Below are positions 8,910 to 16,435 of a stretch of DNA of 64,000 nt, one piece after another. Made by a program: the position numbers and the translations under genes. Under the pieces are notes generated by a model. The model did no database searches. It saw only the letters and a list, made by a program, of their open reading frames with translations, and was not told where the DNA came from. Each line of letters begins with the position of its first letter. Position 1 is the first letter of the stretch. This stretch comes from Oceanisphaera arctica (lineage in GTDB: Bacteria; Pseudomonadota; Gammaproteobacteria; Enterobacterales; Aeromonadaceae). The DNA lies in contig NZ_MPZM01000001.1 in assembly GCF_002936955.1 (NCBI RefSeq), positions 62,001 to 126,000 on the forward strand, given 5' to 3'.

Positions 8910-9761
8910 TTACTGACGCTGCAGGCGGACGTTGGCGGCCTTGCCGGCCACATTACTGCGATAGGGGTTGATATCCAGGCCGCCACGACGAGTGTAACGG
9001 GCATAGACGGTCAGCTCTTTCGGGTGGCAGTGCTGCATCAAATCCATGAAGATCCGCTCTACACACTGTTCATGAAATTCGTTGTGCTGGCGAAAAGACA
9101 CCAGGTAGCGCAGCAGTGCCTCGCGGCGGATACGCGGACCCTGATAGCGGATCATCAGGCTGCCCCAGTCCGGTTGGCCGGTGACCAGACAGTTGGACTT
9201 GAGCAGATTGGAGTGCAGGGTCTCGTTCACTTCTTCGGGGTCGGTGGCGTTATTGAGCAGATTGGCCTGGGGCTGGTAATGCCGGATCTCTATATCGAGT
9301 CCATCGATGCAATCACCGGGCAGCATGCCAAACTGGGTCGGAGCTGCCTGCAGTTCGTACAGCTTGACCTTGACCGGCCCTTGGGCACAGAGGGTCAGAT
9401 CCCGGGTCAGAATATCTTCTACTTCTTCCAGGCTGTCGAAGTGGCTTTGATTGAAACTGTTCAGATACAGCTTGAATGACTTGGACTCGATCAGGTTGAC
9501 ACTGGTGGCAGCCACACGTACCTCACCCATGGCGACCATGGGTTTACCCTTGCGGTTCAGCCAGGACAGCTCATAGAGATTCCACAGGTCTTCACCGGCG
9601 AAGGGCAGGGCATCGGCGCTGAGCCCAAGCTCGTCCCGGTTCAGGCTGCGGGGCACGGGCTGAAGTTGGCCGGCATCGTATTCACAGACGTAGCTGCTTT
9701 GCTTGCCCAGGGGGAGGTCATCCAGCGCCTTGCTAGCCTGGTATTTCTGCTCTGGTGTCAT
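8910..9761 (-). CDS. queF: NADPH-dependent 7-cyano-7-deazaguanine reductase QueF
   Basis: Reduces preQ0 to preQ1 in queuosine biosynthesis. This is the long bimodular form (283 residues; 282 in Escherichia). Seen: the QueF motif [14 protein letters not shown] with the NADPH-contacting residues in the first half, the active-site Cys in [16 protein letters not shown], the substrate-binding [17 protein letters not shown], and the closing [18 protein letters not shown]. The neighbour syd is divergent, with only 54 bases between the starts, so their promoters overlap. No preQ1 riboswitch fold is apparent in that short gap. The order queF-syd near ppnN and yqcC-truC is the one found in Escherichia. 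Confidence 0.96.
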   Translation of the reverse strand: MTPEQKYQASKALDDLPLGKQSSYVCEYDAGQLQPVPRSLNRDELGLSADALPFAGEDLWNLYELSWLNRKGKPMVAMGEVRVAATSVNLIESKSFKLYLNSFNQSHFDSLEEVEDILTRDLTLCAQGPVKVKLYELQAAPTQFGMLPGDCIDGLDIEIRHYQPQANLLNNATDPEEVNETLHSNLLKSNCLVTGQPDWGSLMIRYQGPRIRREALLRYLVSFRQHNEFHEQCVERIFMDLMQHCHPKELTVYARYTRRGGLDINPYRSNVAGKAANVRLQRQ

Positions 9762-9815
9762 TTCGGGATCCAGTTGGTAGAATGCGAGTCACTGAGCCTA
9801 TTGTGAGACTTTAAT

Positions 9816-10349
9816 ATGCAAGATCAAGTGGTGATGGCGCTGGCTGTGCTGTTTGAACGCCAGCGGCGGCTGGGGGGGATACCGCTGGTGGATCACGACG
9901 CCGATTTTGCTTCTCCGGCCGAGCAATTACCGGCACAGGCCGGCCGGGTTGGCTGGCAGCCCTGGCAGCGGCCCGAGCCCGGCAGTTTCGACAATATAGC
10001 CACCGCCCTGGCGATGCCGGTACACCCGGATCTCGGCGCGTTCTTCGGTCATTATTATGCGGGCAATGTGCCGGGCTGCTTCAAGGGGCTGTTTCTGACC
10101 CTGCTGCAACCCTGGAATGAGCAGGACTTCGAGCGGCTGCAGCAAAACCAGATAGGCCATCAGCTGATGTTGCAGAAGCTGAAGTTGCCGGCCAGCTGGT
10201 TTCTGGCCAGTTGCCGCGACGAGCAGCGGCTGGTGACCCTGGATAACGCCAGTGGCGAAGTATTGCTGGAACGCCTGGGCAAGGGCCGCATCGGTGTGCT
10301 GGCGCCAAACCTGGCCCACTTTCTGCGCCGGATGGAGCCGTGCGGCTGA
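9816..10349 (+). CDS. syd: SecY-interacting protein Syd
   Basis: Syd binds the cytosolic face of SecY and is thought to check the assembly of the translocon. The family features visible are the internal AGNVPGCFKGLFLTLLQPWNEQDFERLQQN segment with its conserved Trp-Asn, the GxFDN block (GSFDNIATALAMPVHPDLGAFFGHYY) and the closing APNLAHFLRRMEP. Its 177 residues fit the family (181 in Escherichia). The ATG at 9816 follows a purine-poor leader, so translation may be weak. It is a single gene, convergent with the DUF run on its right. A GTGAGG...CCTCAC inverted repeat at 10375-10409 lies after its stop. Confidence 0.9.
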   Translation: MQDQVVMALAVLFERQRRLGGIPLVDHDADFASPAEQLPAQAGRVGWQPWQRPEPGSFDNIATALAMPVHPDLGAFFGHYYAGNVPGCFKGLFLTLLQPWNEQDFERLQQNQIGHQLMLQKLKLPASWFLASCRDEQRLVTLDNASGEVLLERLGKGRIGVLAPNLAHFLRRMEPCG

Positions 10350-10415
10350 AACCGTGCGGCTGAAACAAGGGCAAGTGAGGAGTGAAGTGTTAGGAGCCTC
10401 ACACCTCACACGGTA

Positions 10416-11189
10416 TTAATTCTTGAAATCCCAGGACAGGTTGGACACCAGCCGGCAGGGTTCGCAGACGAAGTCGAAAATCTCGTGTACAGGCTCGGCC
10501 AGCCGCCAGTCTTCGCCACAGCCCGGACACGTGCGGTTGAGCTCTGCCTCCAGGCTGTCGCCACCCACCCGATACAGGTAGTAGAAGGTCGGCACCTCGG
10601 TCAGATATTCGATACGCTTGGCCAGATCCCGACCGCGACGGCTCAGGCGACTGTCTGGCTCGCTCAGCTCGGTCACGGCCCCGTGCTCCAGAATGGAGCC
10701 GTTCATCTGCAGCTGATCACAGGCCTCCCAGTCTTCCTGCCACTTGAGTATCTGCTTGCTGTCGCCATTGGCCACCGGCGGTATCCGATACAGCGGCACC
10801 GGGGTGAAATGGTCGCCACAGCGTAGCGGCGAGCAACTGTGCAGGTAGGTGGTATACAGCAGCTGCCAGCGGCGCTGGTCGCAATGATCCGTGGTATCAG
10901 AATTGAGATCCTGCCCCCTGAATTGTACCTTGGGGCTGGTTAGCCCCGCCCGATGCAACTGCTCTATGGCAAGCTCCACCTGACGGCTGTGATAGCGCGG
11001 GTGCAGGCTGTCTTTTTCCGGACAGACCACCCGGGCGCTTAGCCAGCCCTGATGCATTGAAGTGGGAAACTCCCGGCCCAGGATCTGGCCGTTATAGCGC
11101 AGGGCATCGATAAACTGGCGAATGGCCGGCTCGGCGTCCGCCAGCTCTATGTCCTGATAACAATCGAAGTTCAGCTCACAAACCCACAT
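10416..11189 (-). CDS. DUF2310 zinc-ribbon protein (257 aa)
   Basis: Uncharacterised protein of the DUF2310 family (predicted zinc-ribbon, possibly nucleic-acid binding). The C-terminal quarter holds two Cys pairs, CPGC in NRTCPGCGEDWRL and CEPC in DFVCEPCRLVSN, spaced for one zinc site; earlier single Cys residues near 112 and 119 are isolated. The N-terminal part (MWVCELNFDCYQDIEL) and the block PTFYYLYRVGG are, as far as I recall, conserved in the family. Its ATG overlaps the stop of the preceding gene by one base (TGATG), which implies translational coupling and a common message with the four genes upstream. Function unknown. Confidence 0.8.
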   Translation of the reverse strand: MWVCELNFDCYQDIELADAEPAIRQFIDALRYNGQILGREFPTSMHQGWLSARVVCPEKDSLHPRYHSRQVELAIEQLHRAGLTSPKVQFRGQDLNSDTTDHCDQRRWQLLYTTYLHSCSPLRCGDHFTPVPLYRIPPVANGDSKQILKWQEDWEACDQLQMNGSILEHGAVTELSEPDSRLSRRGRDLAKRIEYLTEVPTFYYLYRVGGDSLEAELNRTCPGCGEDWRLAEPVHEIFDFVCEPCRLVSNLSWDFKN

Positions 11190-11491
11190 CAGCCCAGTTG
11201 CTCCGCTTGCTGGACAGGTGACTGCGACAAGAGTTGTTCCAGCCGGGCGACTCGGGCCTCTAACTCGGCGATGCGCTGCACGAAATCCGGTGCCGCGTTC
11301 TGTTCGGTTGCGGCGGCCGTTACCGTCGCCGCAGGCAATTGCCCGGGCGAGGATTTGTAGCGGCTGACCAGCTGCAGCAGCTGAGCCATGTTGACCGAGC
11401 CGCTGACCCGTGCCTTGACGGCGGCGGTGGTGATGGCCTTGCCTTCTCGCACCAGGCTGTGAATGGCGTTGATAATATCCTGTTGGGGCAT
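11189..11491 (-). CDS. Small protein with helix-turn-helix-like start and coiled-coil end (100 aa)
   Basis: I do not recognise the family. The first 50 residues (DIINAIHSLVREGKAITTAAVKARV, then MAQLLQLVSRYK) have the helix-helix-helix pattern of a small winged-helix or KfrA-type DNA-binding domain. A Pro/Ala/Thr linker follows, and then a short amphipathic coiled coil (RIAELEARVARLEQLL) that would dimerise it. A DNA-binding role is only an inference. It is translationally coupled to the DUF2310 gene downstream (one-base TGATG overlap) and lies 16 bases after the DUF2789 gene, so it belongs to the same operon. Confidence 0.7.
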   Translation of the reverse strand: MPQQDIINAIHSLVREGKAITTAAVKARVSGSVNMAQLLQLVSRYKSSPGQLPAATVTAAATEQNAAPDFVQRIAELEARVARLEQLLSQSPVQQAEQLG

Positions 11492-11507
11492 GATGGCTCC
11501 GGTTGCG

Positions 11508-11735
11508 TTATCTCAGGCTGACGTTCAGCTGATCGATGATTTCGGCCCAGTCCGAGTCGTCTTGCAGACCTTCTTTCAAAAAGCCGGCCTGGGATTTGCT
11601 CCAGAAGGGAGCCTCCACCAGCTCTACCTCGGGCGGCAGGCGATGAGAAGAGAGAAAATGATCTATGCCTTCATGGCTGGCGTCCAACCCCAGTTGTTCG
11701 AACAGTTCGCTGAAAGGGTGAGTGATATGTTCCAT
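11508..11735 (-). CDS. DUF2789 family protein (75 aa)
   Basis: Small acidic soluble protein whose whole length fits DUF2789: an opening helix (HPFSELFEQLGL), the central LPPEVELVEAPFWSKSQAGFLKEGLQDDSDWAEIIDQLN, and a length of 75-80 residues. No catalytic residues or cysteines stand out. A good ribosome site (AAGGAGACG) precedes the ATG. It is 111 bases after the DUF3301 gene, which leaves room for an internal promoter. Function unknown. Confidence 0.85.
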   Translation of the reverse strand: MEHITHPFSELFEQLGLDASHEGIDHFLSSHRLPPEVELVEAPFWSKSQAGFLKEGLQDDSDWAEIIDQLNVSLR

Positions 11736-11846
11736 TATCGTCTCCTTTTTTACTGACTTGGTGTTTATAGACCTGCTGTTTACAGACTACATGGGTGGTG
11801 GCCTGCGGGTAACTCTTGCAGTCAACAAGAAACGACCGCCCATGCA

Positions 11847-12149
11847 TTACAGCATAGGTGACGGGGGCTCGCGCAACACCGGTACCGACACATCCAGCAC
11901 CTTCAGGCCATGCAGCCAGAGATCACCTTCGTTGTGCTGCAGGCCATCGTGGCTGAACTCGAACCGAAACTGTGCCAGCAGCCGGCCTTTTTTCCAGACA
12001 TAACGGTAGCGATAGACGCTCAGCAGCTGAAACTGCTGCCGACGACAGTACCGCTCCAGCCAGTGGCGGGCGAACTCGCTCTGACGACGAACATGCCAGT
12101 ATCCGGCCCCCAGCAGGCAGATGGCCAGTAGCCCCAACAGCTCAGTCAC
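11847..12149 (-). CDS. DUF3301 family membrane-anchored protein (100 aa)
   Basis: The first 17 residues (LLGLLAICLLGAGYWHV) make one membrane helix. A basic segment follows, then the family hallmark YRYVWKKGRLLAQFRFEFSHDGLQHNEGDLWLHGLKVLDVSVPVLRE. The body should face the cytoplasm under the positive-inside rule, since Arg and His residues follow the helix. Its ATG lies inside the end of the DUF3549 gene (8-base overlap), so the two are coupled. Function unknown; the pairing of DUF3549 and DUF3301 is the only clue. Confidence 0.85.
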   Translation of the reverse strand: MTELLGLLAICLLGAGYWHVRRQSEFARHWLERYCRRQQFQLLSVYRYRYVWKKGRLLAQFRFEFSHDGLQHNEGDLWLHGLKVLDVSVPVLREPPSPML

Positions 12150-13209
12150 GATCGCTCGCCAGTGGTGAACTGGAAGATGCTGAATCCGAAAACAAGGTGC
12201 CGATGGCGTTTTTCAGCGGCACAGACAGCGCCGGATTATGCAGGTTGGTCAGGATTAGCGGGCGCAAGGCCGGGATCGAGACCAGCTCGGCGAACAGGCC
12301 GTTGAACAGTTCGCCGTGGTGTTCGGCCAGCTGCTCCAGATAGTTCAGCAGCAGGGTTTCGTCGGTCAGCTCCTGCCACAGCCGCGCCGCCAGGCTCAGC
12401 ATCAGCGGTTGGCTCGGTGTCAGGGTGAGCAGGGTGGCGATTTTCTGGCGGCGCGCTTCAAAAGGCGCACAGCCGGCGGTGGCCCGCAGCAACAGGGCGA
12501 TGCGCTCCTGATCCGCACTCTGGTGTTCCAGCTCGGTGCTGATGCCGTCAAGCAGGCGGTCGGTCAGGGCGGTGGACTGGGGATGATGCTCACACTGGTT
12601 CAGCAGCGCCAGCTGCACCGGTTGTGGCAGGTTGAACAGCCGGGATGCCAGTTGCTCGCTTAACGGGGTGTCCTTATTCAGGCGTGCCGCCACATCGGCC
12701 AGCCCCTGCAGGCCCAGTTGTTGCCAGTCGTGCTGATCGGGCGCGGCCAGGTAGTCGAGCACACCCTGATAGAAGGCGGACGGCGGCAGTTCCAGCTCCA
12801 GATGTAACCGGGCATGAAAGGCGGCCAGCTTGTCCTGAGCTGGCTGAAAGGTAAAGGGCGTCTGGGCCAGTCGTTCTTGTTGCTCGTCGCTGAGCGGTGC
12901 GCTCGGATCCTGACCCAGTTGCTCGACCAGTGCCGCGAGGAAGTGTTTGACCGCGGCATTGTTGAACAGGCCTCGTTCGTCCAGCGGCAGCTTGAGAAAC
13001 CAGACATAGGGCTGGGGCTGGCTCTGGCGTTGCCAGTAGCAGACCGCCAGCCAGGCATGGCGCTGCAATGGCCAGGGGTAGGGCCGTTGGCCCGCTTCGA
13101 TGGCGGCAAAGTCGTCCCGGTCAAGGGGTTGCAGGCGGCGGCCCAGATCGTAAAGGCGAAACTCGGTGCCTGCCTGGGTTAAAAATTCACTCAAGGTATC
13201 TATTTGCAT
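12142..13209 (-). CDS. DUF3549 family protein (355 aa)
   Basis: Soluble, Leu/Gln-rich, mostly alpha-helical protein matching DUF3549 from end to end. It opens with IDTLSEFLTQAGTEFRLYDLGRRLQPL and has a mid segment WLAVCYWQRQSQPQPYVWFLKLPLDERGLFN. The second half is built of repeated helix pairs (LASRLFNLPQPVQLALL, RIALLLRATAGCAPF, LSLAARLWQELTDE) that recall HEAT/TPR-like scaffolds. It is the first gene of the minus-strand run down to DUF2310 and is divergent from yqcC, with about 85 bases for both promoters. No enzyme motif is seen; function unknown. Confidence 0.85.
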   Translation of the reverse strand: MQIDTLSEFLTQAGTEFRLYDLGRRLQPLDRDDFAAIEAGQRPYPWPLQRHAWLAVCYWQRQSQPQPYVWFLKLPLDERGLFNNAAVKHFLAALVEQLGQDPSAPLSDEQQERLAQTPFTFQPAQDKLAAFHARLHLELELPPSAFYQGVLDYLAAPDQHDWQQLGLQGLADVAARLNKDTPLSEQLASRLFNLPQPVQLALLNQCEHHPQSTALTDRLLDGISTELEHQSADQERIALLLRATAGCAPFEARRQKIATLLTLTPSQPLMLSLAARLWQELTDETLLLNYLEQLAEHHGELFNGLFAELVSIPALRPLILTNLHNPALSVPLKNAIGTLFSDSASSSSPLASDRD

Positions 13210-13295
13210 CGGCTTCTCCTGTCGAACCGGGGCGAATTATAGGGAGTCGCAGACCAAGATGGTATAGTAGCGCGCTGTTTAAGAGGATGTTATCC

Positions 13296-13631
13296 ATGCC
13301 TGCCGAACCCCAAAAGTTGTTGTATGCCATTGAACGGGAACTGAAAGCCCTGTCCTGGTGGGAAAGTGCGCCCCCATCCGCCCGGGCGCTGGCCAGTACC
13401 GAGCCGTTTTGTCTGGATACCCTGAGTTTTGCCCAGTGGCTGCAATTTGTGTTGCTGCCGCGGATGCAGGCGATGATTGACGCCGGCGCGCCGCTGCCGA
13501 ACCGGATTTCCCTCTATCCGATGGCGACCGAAACCTTCAAGTCGCTGCCCGAAGACACGGGCGCGCTGGTGGAGGCCATCGCCCGTCTGGATGAAGCCCT
13601 GTCCGGCCAGCCGGTGCGGCGCGAAGCATGA
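13296..13631 (+). CDS. yqcC: YqcC family protein (DUF446)
   Basis: Small helical protein of unknown role found upstream of truC in many gammaproteobacteria. The core block WWESAPPSARALASTEPFCLDTLSFAQWLQFVLLPRMQ and the NRISLYPMATETFK block are the family signature. I chose the ATG at 13296 because AAGAGG at 13281-13286 is nine bases upstream; the in-frame ATG at 13287 touches that site. The stop overlaps the truC start (ATGA), so the two are translationally coupled. Confidence 0.92.
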   Translation: MPAEPQKLLYAIERELKALSWWESAPPSARALASTEPFCLDTLSFAQWLQFVLLPRMQAMIDAGAPLPNRISLYPMATETFKSLPEDTGALVEAIARLDEALSGQPVRREA

Positions 13632-14359
13632 GTGTCGAACTTATCTATGAAGACGAGTCGCTGGTGGCCATCAACAAGGATGCCGGTTTGCTGGTGCACC
13701 GCAGTTGGCTGGACAAGGGCGAAACCCGTTTTGCCATGCAGCTGACCCGGGACGCCGTGGGTTGCCATGTGTTTCCGGTGCACCGGCTCGACCGACCGAC
13801 GTCGGGCGTCTTGCTGTTTGCCAAGAGCGCAGAGGTGGCCCGCACCCTGACAGAGGCCTTCGGTGAACGCCGGGTCGACAAGCATTATCTGGCGGTGGTG
13901 CGCGGTTACATGCCGGAGCAGGGCACACTCGATTATGCCCTGAGCCACCAGCTGGACGATATCGCCGACAAGTTTGCCGATACCGACAAGCCCCCGCAGC
14001 CGGCGGTAACGCACTGGCAGGCGCTGGCGCAGATTGAGCTGCCCTTTGCGGTGTCGAAGAAACACGACACCAGCCGCTACAGCCTGGTGCGGCTTAAACC
14101 GGAAACGGGGCGCAAGCACCAGCTGAGGCGGCACATGGCGCACCTGTTTCATCCCATCGTCGGCGATACCAGTCACGGAGACGGTCGTCATAATCGCTTC
14201 TTTCGCCAGCAATACGGCTGTGAGCGCATGATGCTGCACGCCAACCGGCTGGTGCTGACCCATCCGGTCAGCGGCGCGCCCCTGCAGCTGGAAGCCGGGC
14301 TGGATGCGCACTGGCAGCGGCTGGCGGATGAATTTGACTGGCAAACGGCACTCGATTAA
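13628..14359 (+). CDS. truC: tRNA pseudouridine(65) synthase TruC
   Basis: Isomerises U65 in some tRNAs to pseudouridine. It belongs to the RluA family: the catalytic motif HRLDRPTSGVLLFAKS contains the Asp nucleophile, YLAVVRGYMPEQG follows, and GRKHQLRRHMAHLFHPIVGD is the RNA-binding block. The protein has 243 residues (260 in Escherichia) and no S4 domain, as is usual for TruC. The ATG overlaps the yqcC stop by four bases, and the flavodoxin gene follows after about 80 bases. Confidence 0.95.
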   Translation: MSVELIYEDESLVAINKDAGLLVHRSWLDKGETRFAMQLTRDAVGCHVFPVHRLDRPTSGVLLFAKSAEVARTLTEAFGERRVDKHYLAVVRGYMPEQGTLDYALSHQLDDIADKFADTDKPPQPAVTHWQALAQIELPFAVSKKHDTSRYSLVRLKPETGRKHQLRRHMAHLFHPIVGDTSHGDGRHNRFFRQQYGCERMMLHANRLVLTHPVSGAPLQLEAGLDAHWQRLADEFDWQTALD

Positions 14360-14441
14360 CGGGAACAACTCGGGTTATCATCAGTTTTCAGTAGCTTAGG
14401 TGTATGATCTCTTCGCAATCGATGCATGAACAGGAGTGAAA

Positions 14442-14882
14442 ATGGCGGCAGTAGATATCATTATCGGCAGTGTGTATGGCTCGGCGGTGCTGGTGGCCGA
14501 GACTCTGGAGCAGACGTTGACCGACGCGGGGCATCAGGTGCAGTTGCATGAAGACGCCGTGCTGGCGGATCTGGATACCGGGCATTTCTGGTTGTTCGTC
14601 ACCTCGACCACGGGTCAGGGCGACTTGCCGCCCAATCTGTTGCCGCTGTTTGAAGAAATGCGTGAAAGCTGTCCACCCATGCCGCAGTTGCGTTATGCGC
14701 TGGTGGCGCTGGGCGACAGCAGTTACGACAACTTCTGTGGTGCCGGTCGTCAGCTTGACGAACTGCTGCAAGAACTGCAGGCTCAGGCGGTGGTCGAGCG
14801 GCTGCAGGTGGACGCCACCGAAACCCTGGAGCCGGAAGAGCCGGCACTGGCCTGGCTCAAAGGCTGGATGGCGAAGATCTAA
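14442..14882 (+). CDS. YqcA-like flavodoxin (146 aa)
   Basis: Short-chain flavodoxin that should carry FMN and shuttle electrons. Seen: the phosphate-binding loop GSVYGSAVLVAE (in place of the classical T-x-T-G-x-T), the FMN-flanking loops TSTTGQGDLPPN and ALGDSSYDNFCGAG, and a length near 147. The ATG at 14442 is preceded at good spacing by AGGAG (14432-14436); the GTG at 14436 lies inside that site. The order yqcC-truC-yqcA is the Escherichia one. The stop codon TAA is immediately followed by the first base of a MITE. Confidence 0.9.
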   Translation: MAAVDIIIGSVYGSAVLVAETLEQTLTDAGHQVQLHEDAVLADLDTGHFWLFVTSTTGQGDLPPNLLPLFEEMRESCPPMPQLRYALVALGDSSYDNFCGAGRQLDELLQELQAQAVVERLQVDATETLEPEEPALAWLKGWMAKI

Positions 14883-15240
14883 TACCAATCTGAATAAAAA
14901 TCTGATCTTTCTAAAGTCCGAACTCAGAGGCAACACAGCCGCCTCCCACGACACGCCATAAACTCATCCCTGAGGGCTCGGAAATGCCATCCATGGCATT
15001 TCACGGTCGTGGGAGGTCGTCTCTGTTGCCTCTTCCTGAGCTTCGAGTTGCCTGTAGACAGTGCCAACAGATGACTCTGCGGCATCAGGGAGGACAAAGG
15101 GATCTGCTCAGCCGACCATCCGCACCAAGGATGGTGCGGCTGAGCCTACATGGAGGTATTCACGGCGTGTCGGCGGAGCGGGCCCTTTGTCCGACCTTTA
15201 CAGAGCAACCAAATAGATCAGTTATTTAATCAGTTTGGTA
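14883..15240. mobile_element. MITE-like element with 26-bp inverted ends and internal hairpins (358 bp)
   Basis: The left end (14883-14908, starting TACCAATCTGAATAAAAA) and the complement of the right end (15215-15240, TACCAAACTGATTAAATA) agree at 22 of 26 positions. The outermost TA could be a target duplication of IS630/mariner type. Inside is a long hairpin pairing GAGGCAACACAG...CTCCCACGAC (14929-14956) with GTCGTGGGAG...CTGTTGCCTC (15007-15032), and a second one at 15109-15144 (AGCCGACCATCC with GGATGGTGCGGCT). There is no open frame of note. It is inserted directly at the end of the flavodoxin gene. A diverged relative of the right half lies at 660-900. Confidence 0.85.
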
Positions 15241-15272
15241 TAAAAAGCCGTCAGCGATAAGCGGCAAGCGAT

Positions 15273-15315
15273 AAAAAAACACGGCGCTGTCAGAGAGACG
15301 GCGCCGTGTTTTTTT
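15273..15315. terminator. Bidirectional terminator before the cvfB-like gene end
   Basis: CACGGCGC (15280-15287) pairs with GCGCCGTG (15301-15308), flanked by an A run on the left and a T run on the right. It can stop the minus-strand S1 protein gene and any transcript crossing the MITE. Confidence 0.85.
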
Positions 15316-15334
15316 GTATGGAGAGGTTTACCGT

Positions 15335-16162
15335 TTACAGCTTTCGGATACCGTCTGCCTCAATCAGGATCTTGCCCTGCTTGTACAAACCACCGATGGC
15401 CTTCTTGAAGGTACCCTTGCTGATGCCGAACAGGCGGAAGATGGTGTCGGGATCTGTCTTGTCGTTGACCTTCATGAAGCCACCGGCCATCTCCAGCTTG
15501 TCGAGTACCGCCTGGGCGGCATCGTCCACCTTGCCAGCACCGGGCTTGAACAGGGTCAGATCGATTTTTCCGTCTTCACGTACCTGTTTGATATAGCCCT
15601 TGGTGGCCAGTCCCGTCGGTACCCGGCCCGCAATATCGGACTTGAATACCAGCCCCCAGAAACGGTTTTCGACCACGGCCTTGAAACCAAGCGGAGTATG
15701 CTCGGCAATGAGCAGGTCCACTTCCTGATCGGGGCGGTAGGGTGGCAGTTCCCGGCTGAGGAAACTGTCCAGCTTGCTGCTGGCCACCATGCGGCCCTCA
15801 TGGTCCAGATACAGGTAGACGACATAGTTTCTGCCTTCCTGCATGGGCTGAGACTGACTACGCTGAGGAACGAAGATGTCTTTTTTCATGCCCCAGTCGA
15901 GAAAGGCACCCAGGCGGTTAATGGTGACGACTTTCAGCGAGGCAAACTGGCCGACCCGTGCCTTGGGTGTGTCGGTGGTGATCACTGGCTCCTGATCCGA
16001 GTCCAGATAGATAAATACCGTTATCTCATCACCGGGCTGACAACCGGCAGGTAACTGGCGACGGGGCATGAAGGCCTCGCCGTATTCTCCGGCATCCAGC
16101 CAGCCGCCTTTATCGTCCAGTCGCAACAGGGGCAGGGTGTTATTATCGCCAAGCTTGATCAT
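15335..16162 (-). CDS. CvfB-like S1 RNA-binding protein (275 aa)
   Basis: RNA-binding protein of the CvfB/YitL family, built of successive S1-type OB folds with a small winged helix at the end. Seen: an N-terminal OB region (LDAGEYGEAFMPRRQLP), a typical S1 core VGQFASLKVVTINRLGAFLDWGMKKDIFVPQRSQ at about 70-105, a third OB region (GFKAVVENRFWGLVFKSDI), and the wing DPDTIFRLFGISKGTFKKAIGGLYKQGKI. In Staphylococcus and Streptococcus relatives the protein affects translation and virulence gene expression; the role in gammaproteobacteria is not established. It is a single-gene unit with its own terminator and is divergent from the SLC13 permease. Confidence 0.85.
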   Translation of the reverse strand: MIKLGDNNTLPLLRLDDKGGWLDAGEYGEAFMPRRQLPAGCQPGDEITVFIYLDSDQEPVITTDTPKARVGQFASLKVVTINRLGAFLDWGMKKDIFVPQRSQSQPMQEGRNYVVYLYLDHEGRMVASSKLDSFLSRELPPYRPDQEVDLLIAEHTPLGFKAVVENRFWGLVFKSDIAGRVPTGLATKGYIKQVREDGKIDLTLFKPGAGKVDDAAQAVLDKLEMAGGFMKVNDKTDPDTIFRLFGISKGTFKKAIGGLYKQGKILIEADGIRKL

Positions 16163-16435
16163 GAGAATTACCGTATTCGCAAAAAAACCGATCTTAGCCT
16201 GACCGGGCGATAAAGACCACCGTTGTTAACCACGGTATTCGGCGCCTGGATTAGAGGTTAAACCTTTAAATTCAATCAATTATAAATTATTTGTTGCCGA
16301 GGCCAATAAAAATACTGCTACACTCCTGAGGCTGAGCGGCCGCGTTGATGGATAAAGATAATGCGTGATTCTGACAGGGCTACAGTACACACTTCCAGAT
16401 AGCTACTCCCGCTATGATCAGGAGCCGAAAATAGT

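Noticed and set aside
9762-9815. preQ1 riboswitch in the queF leader
   Set aside because: The 54-base gap to syd shows no hairpin plus A-rich tail arrangement of that class.
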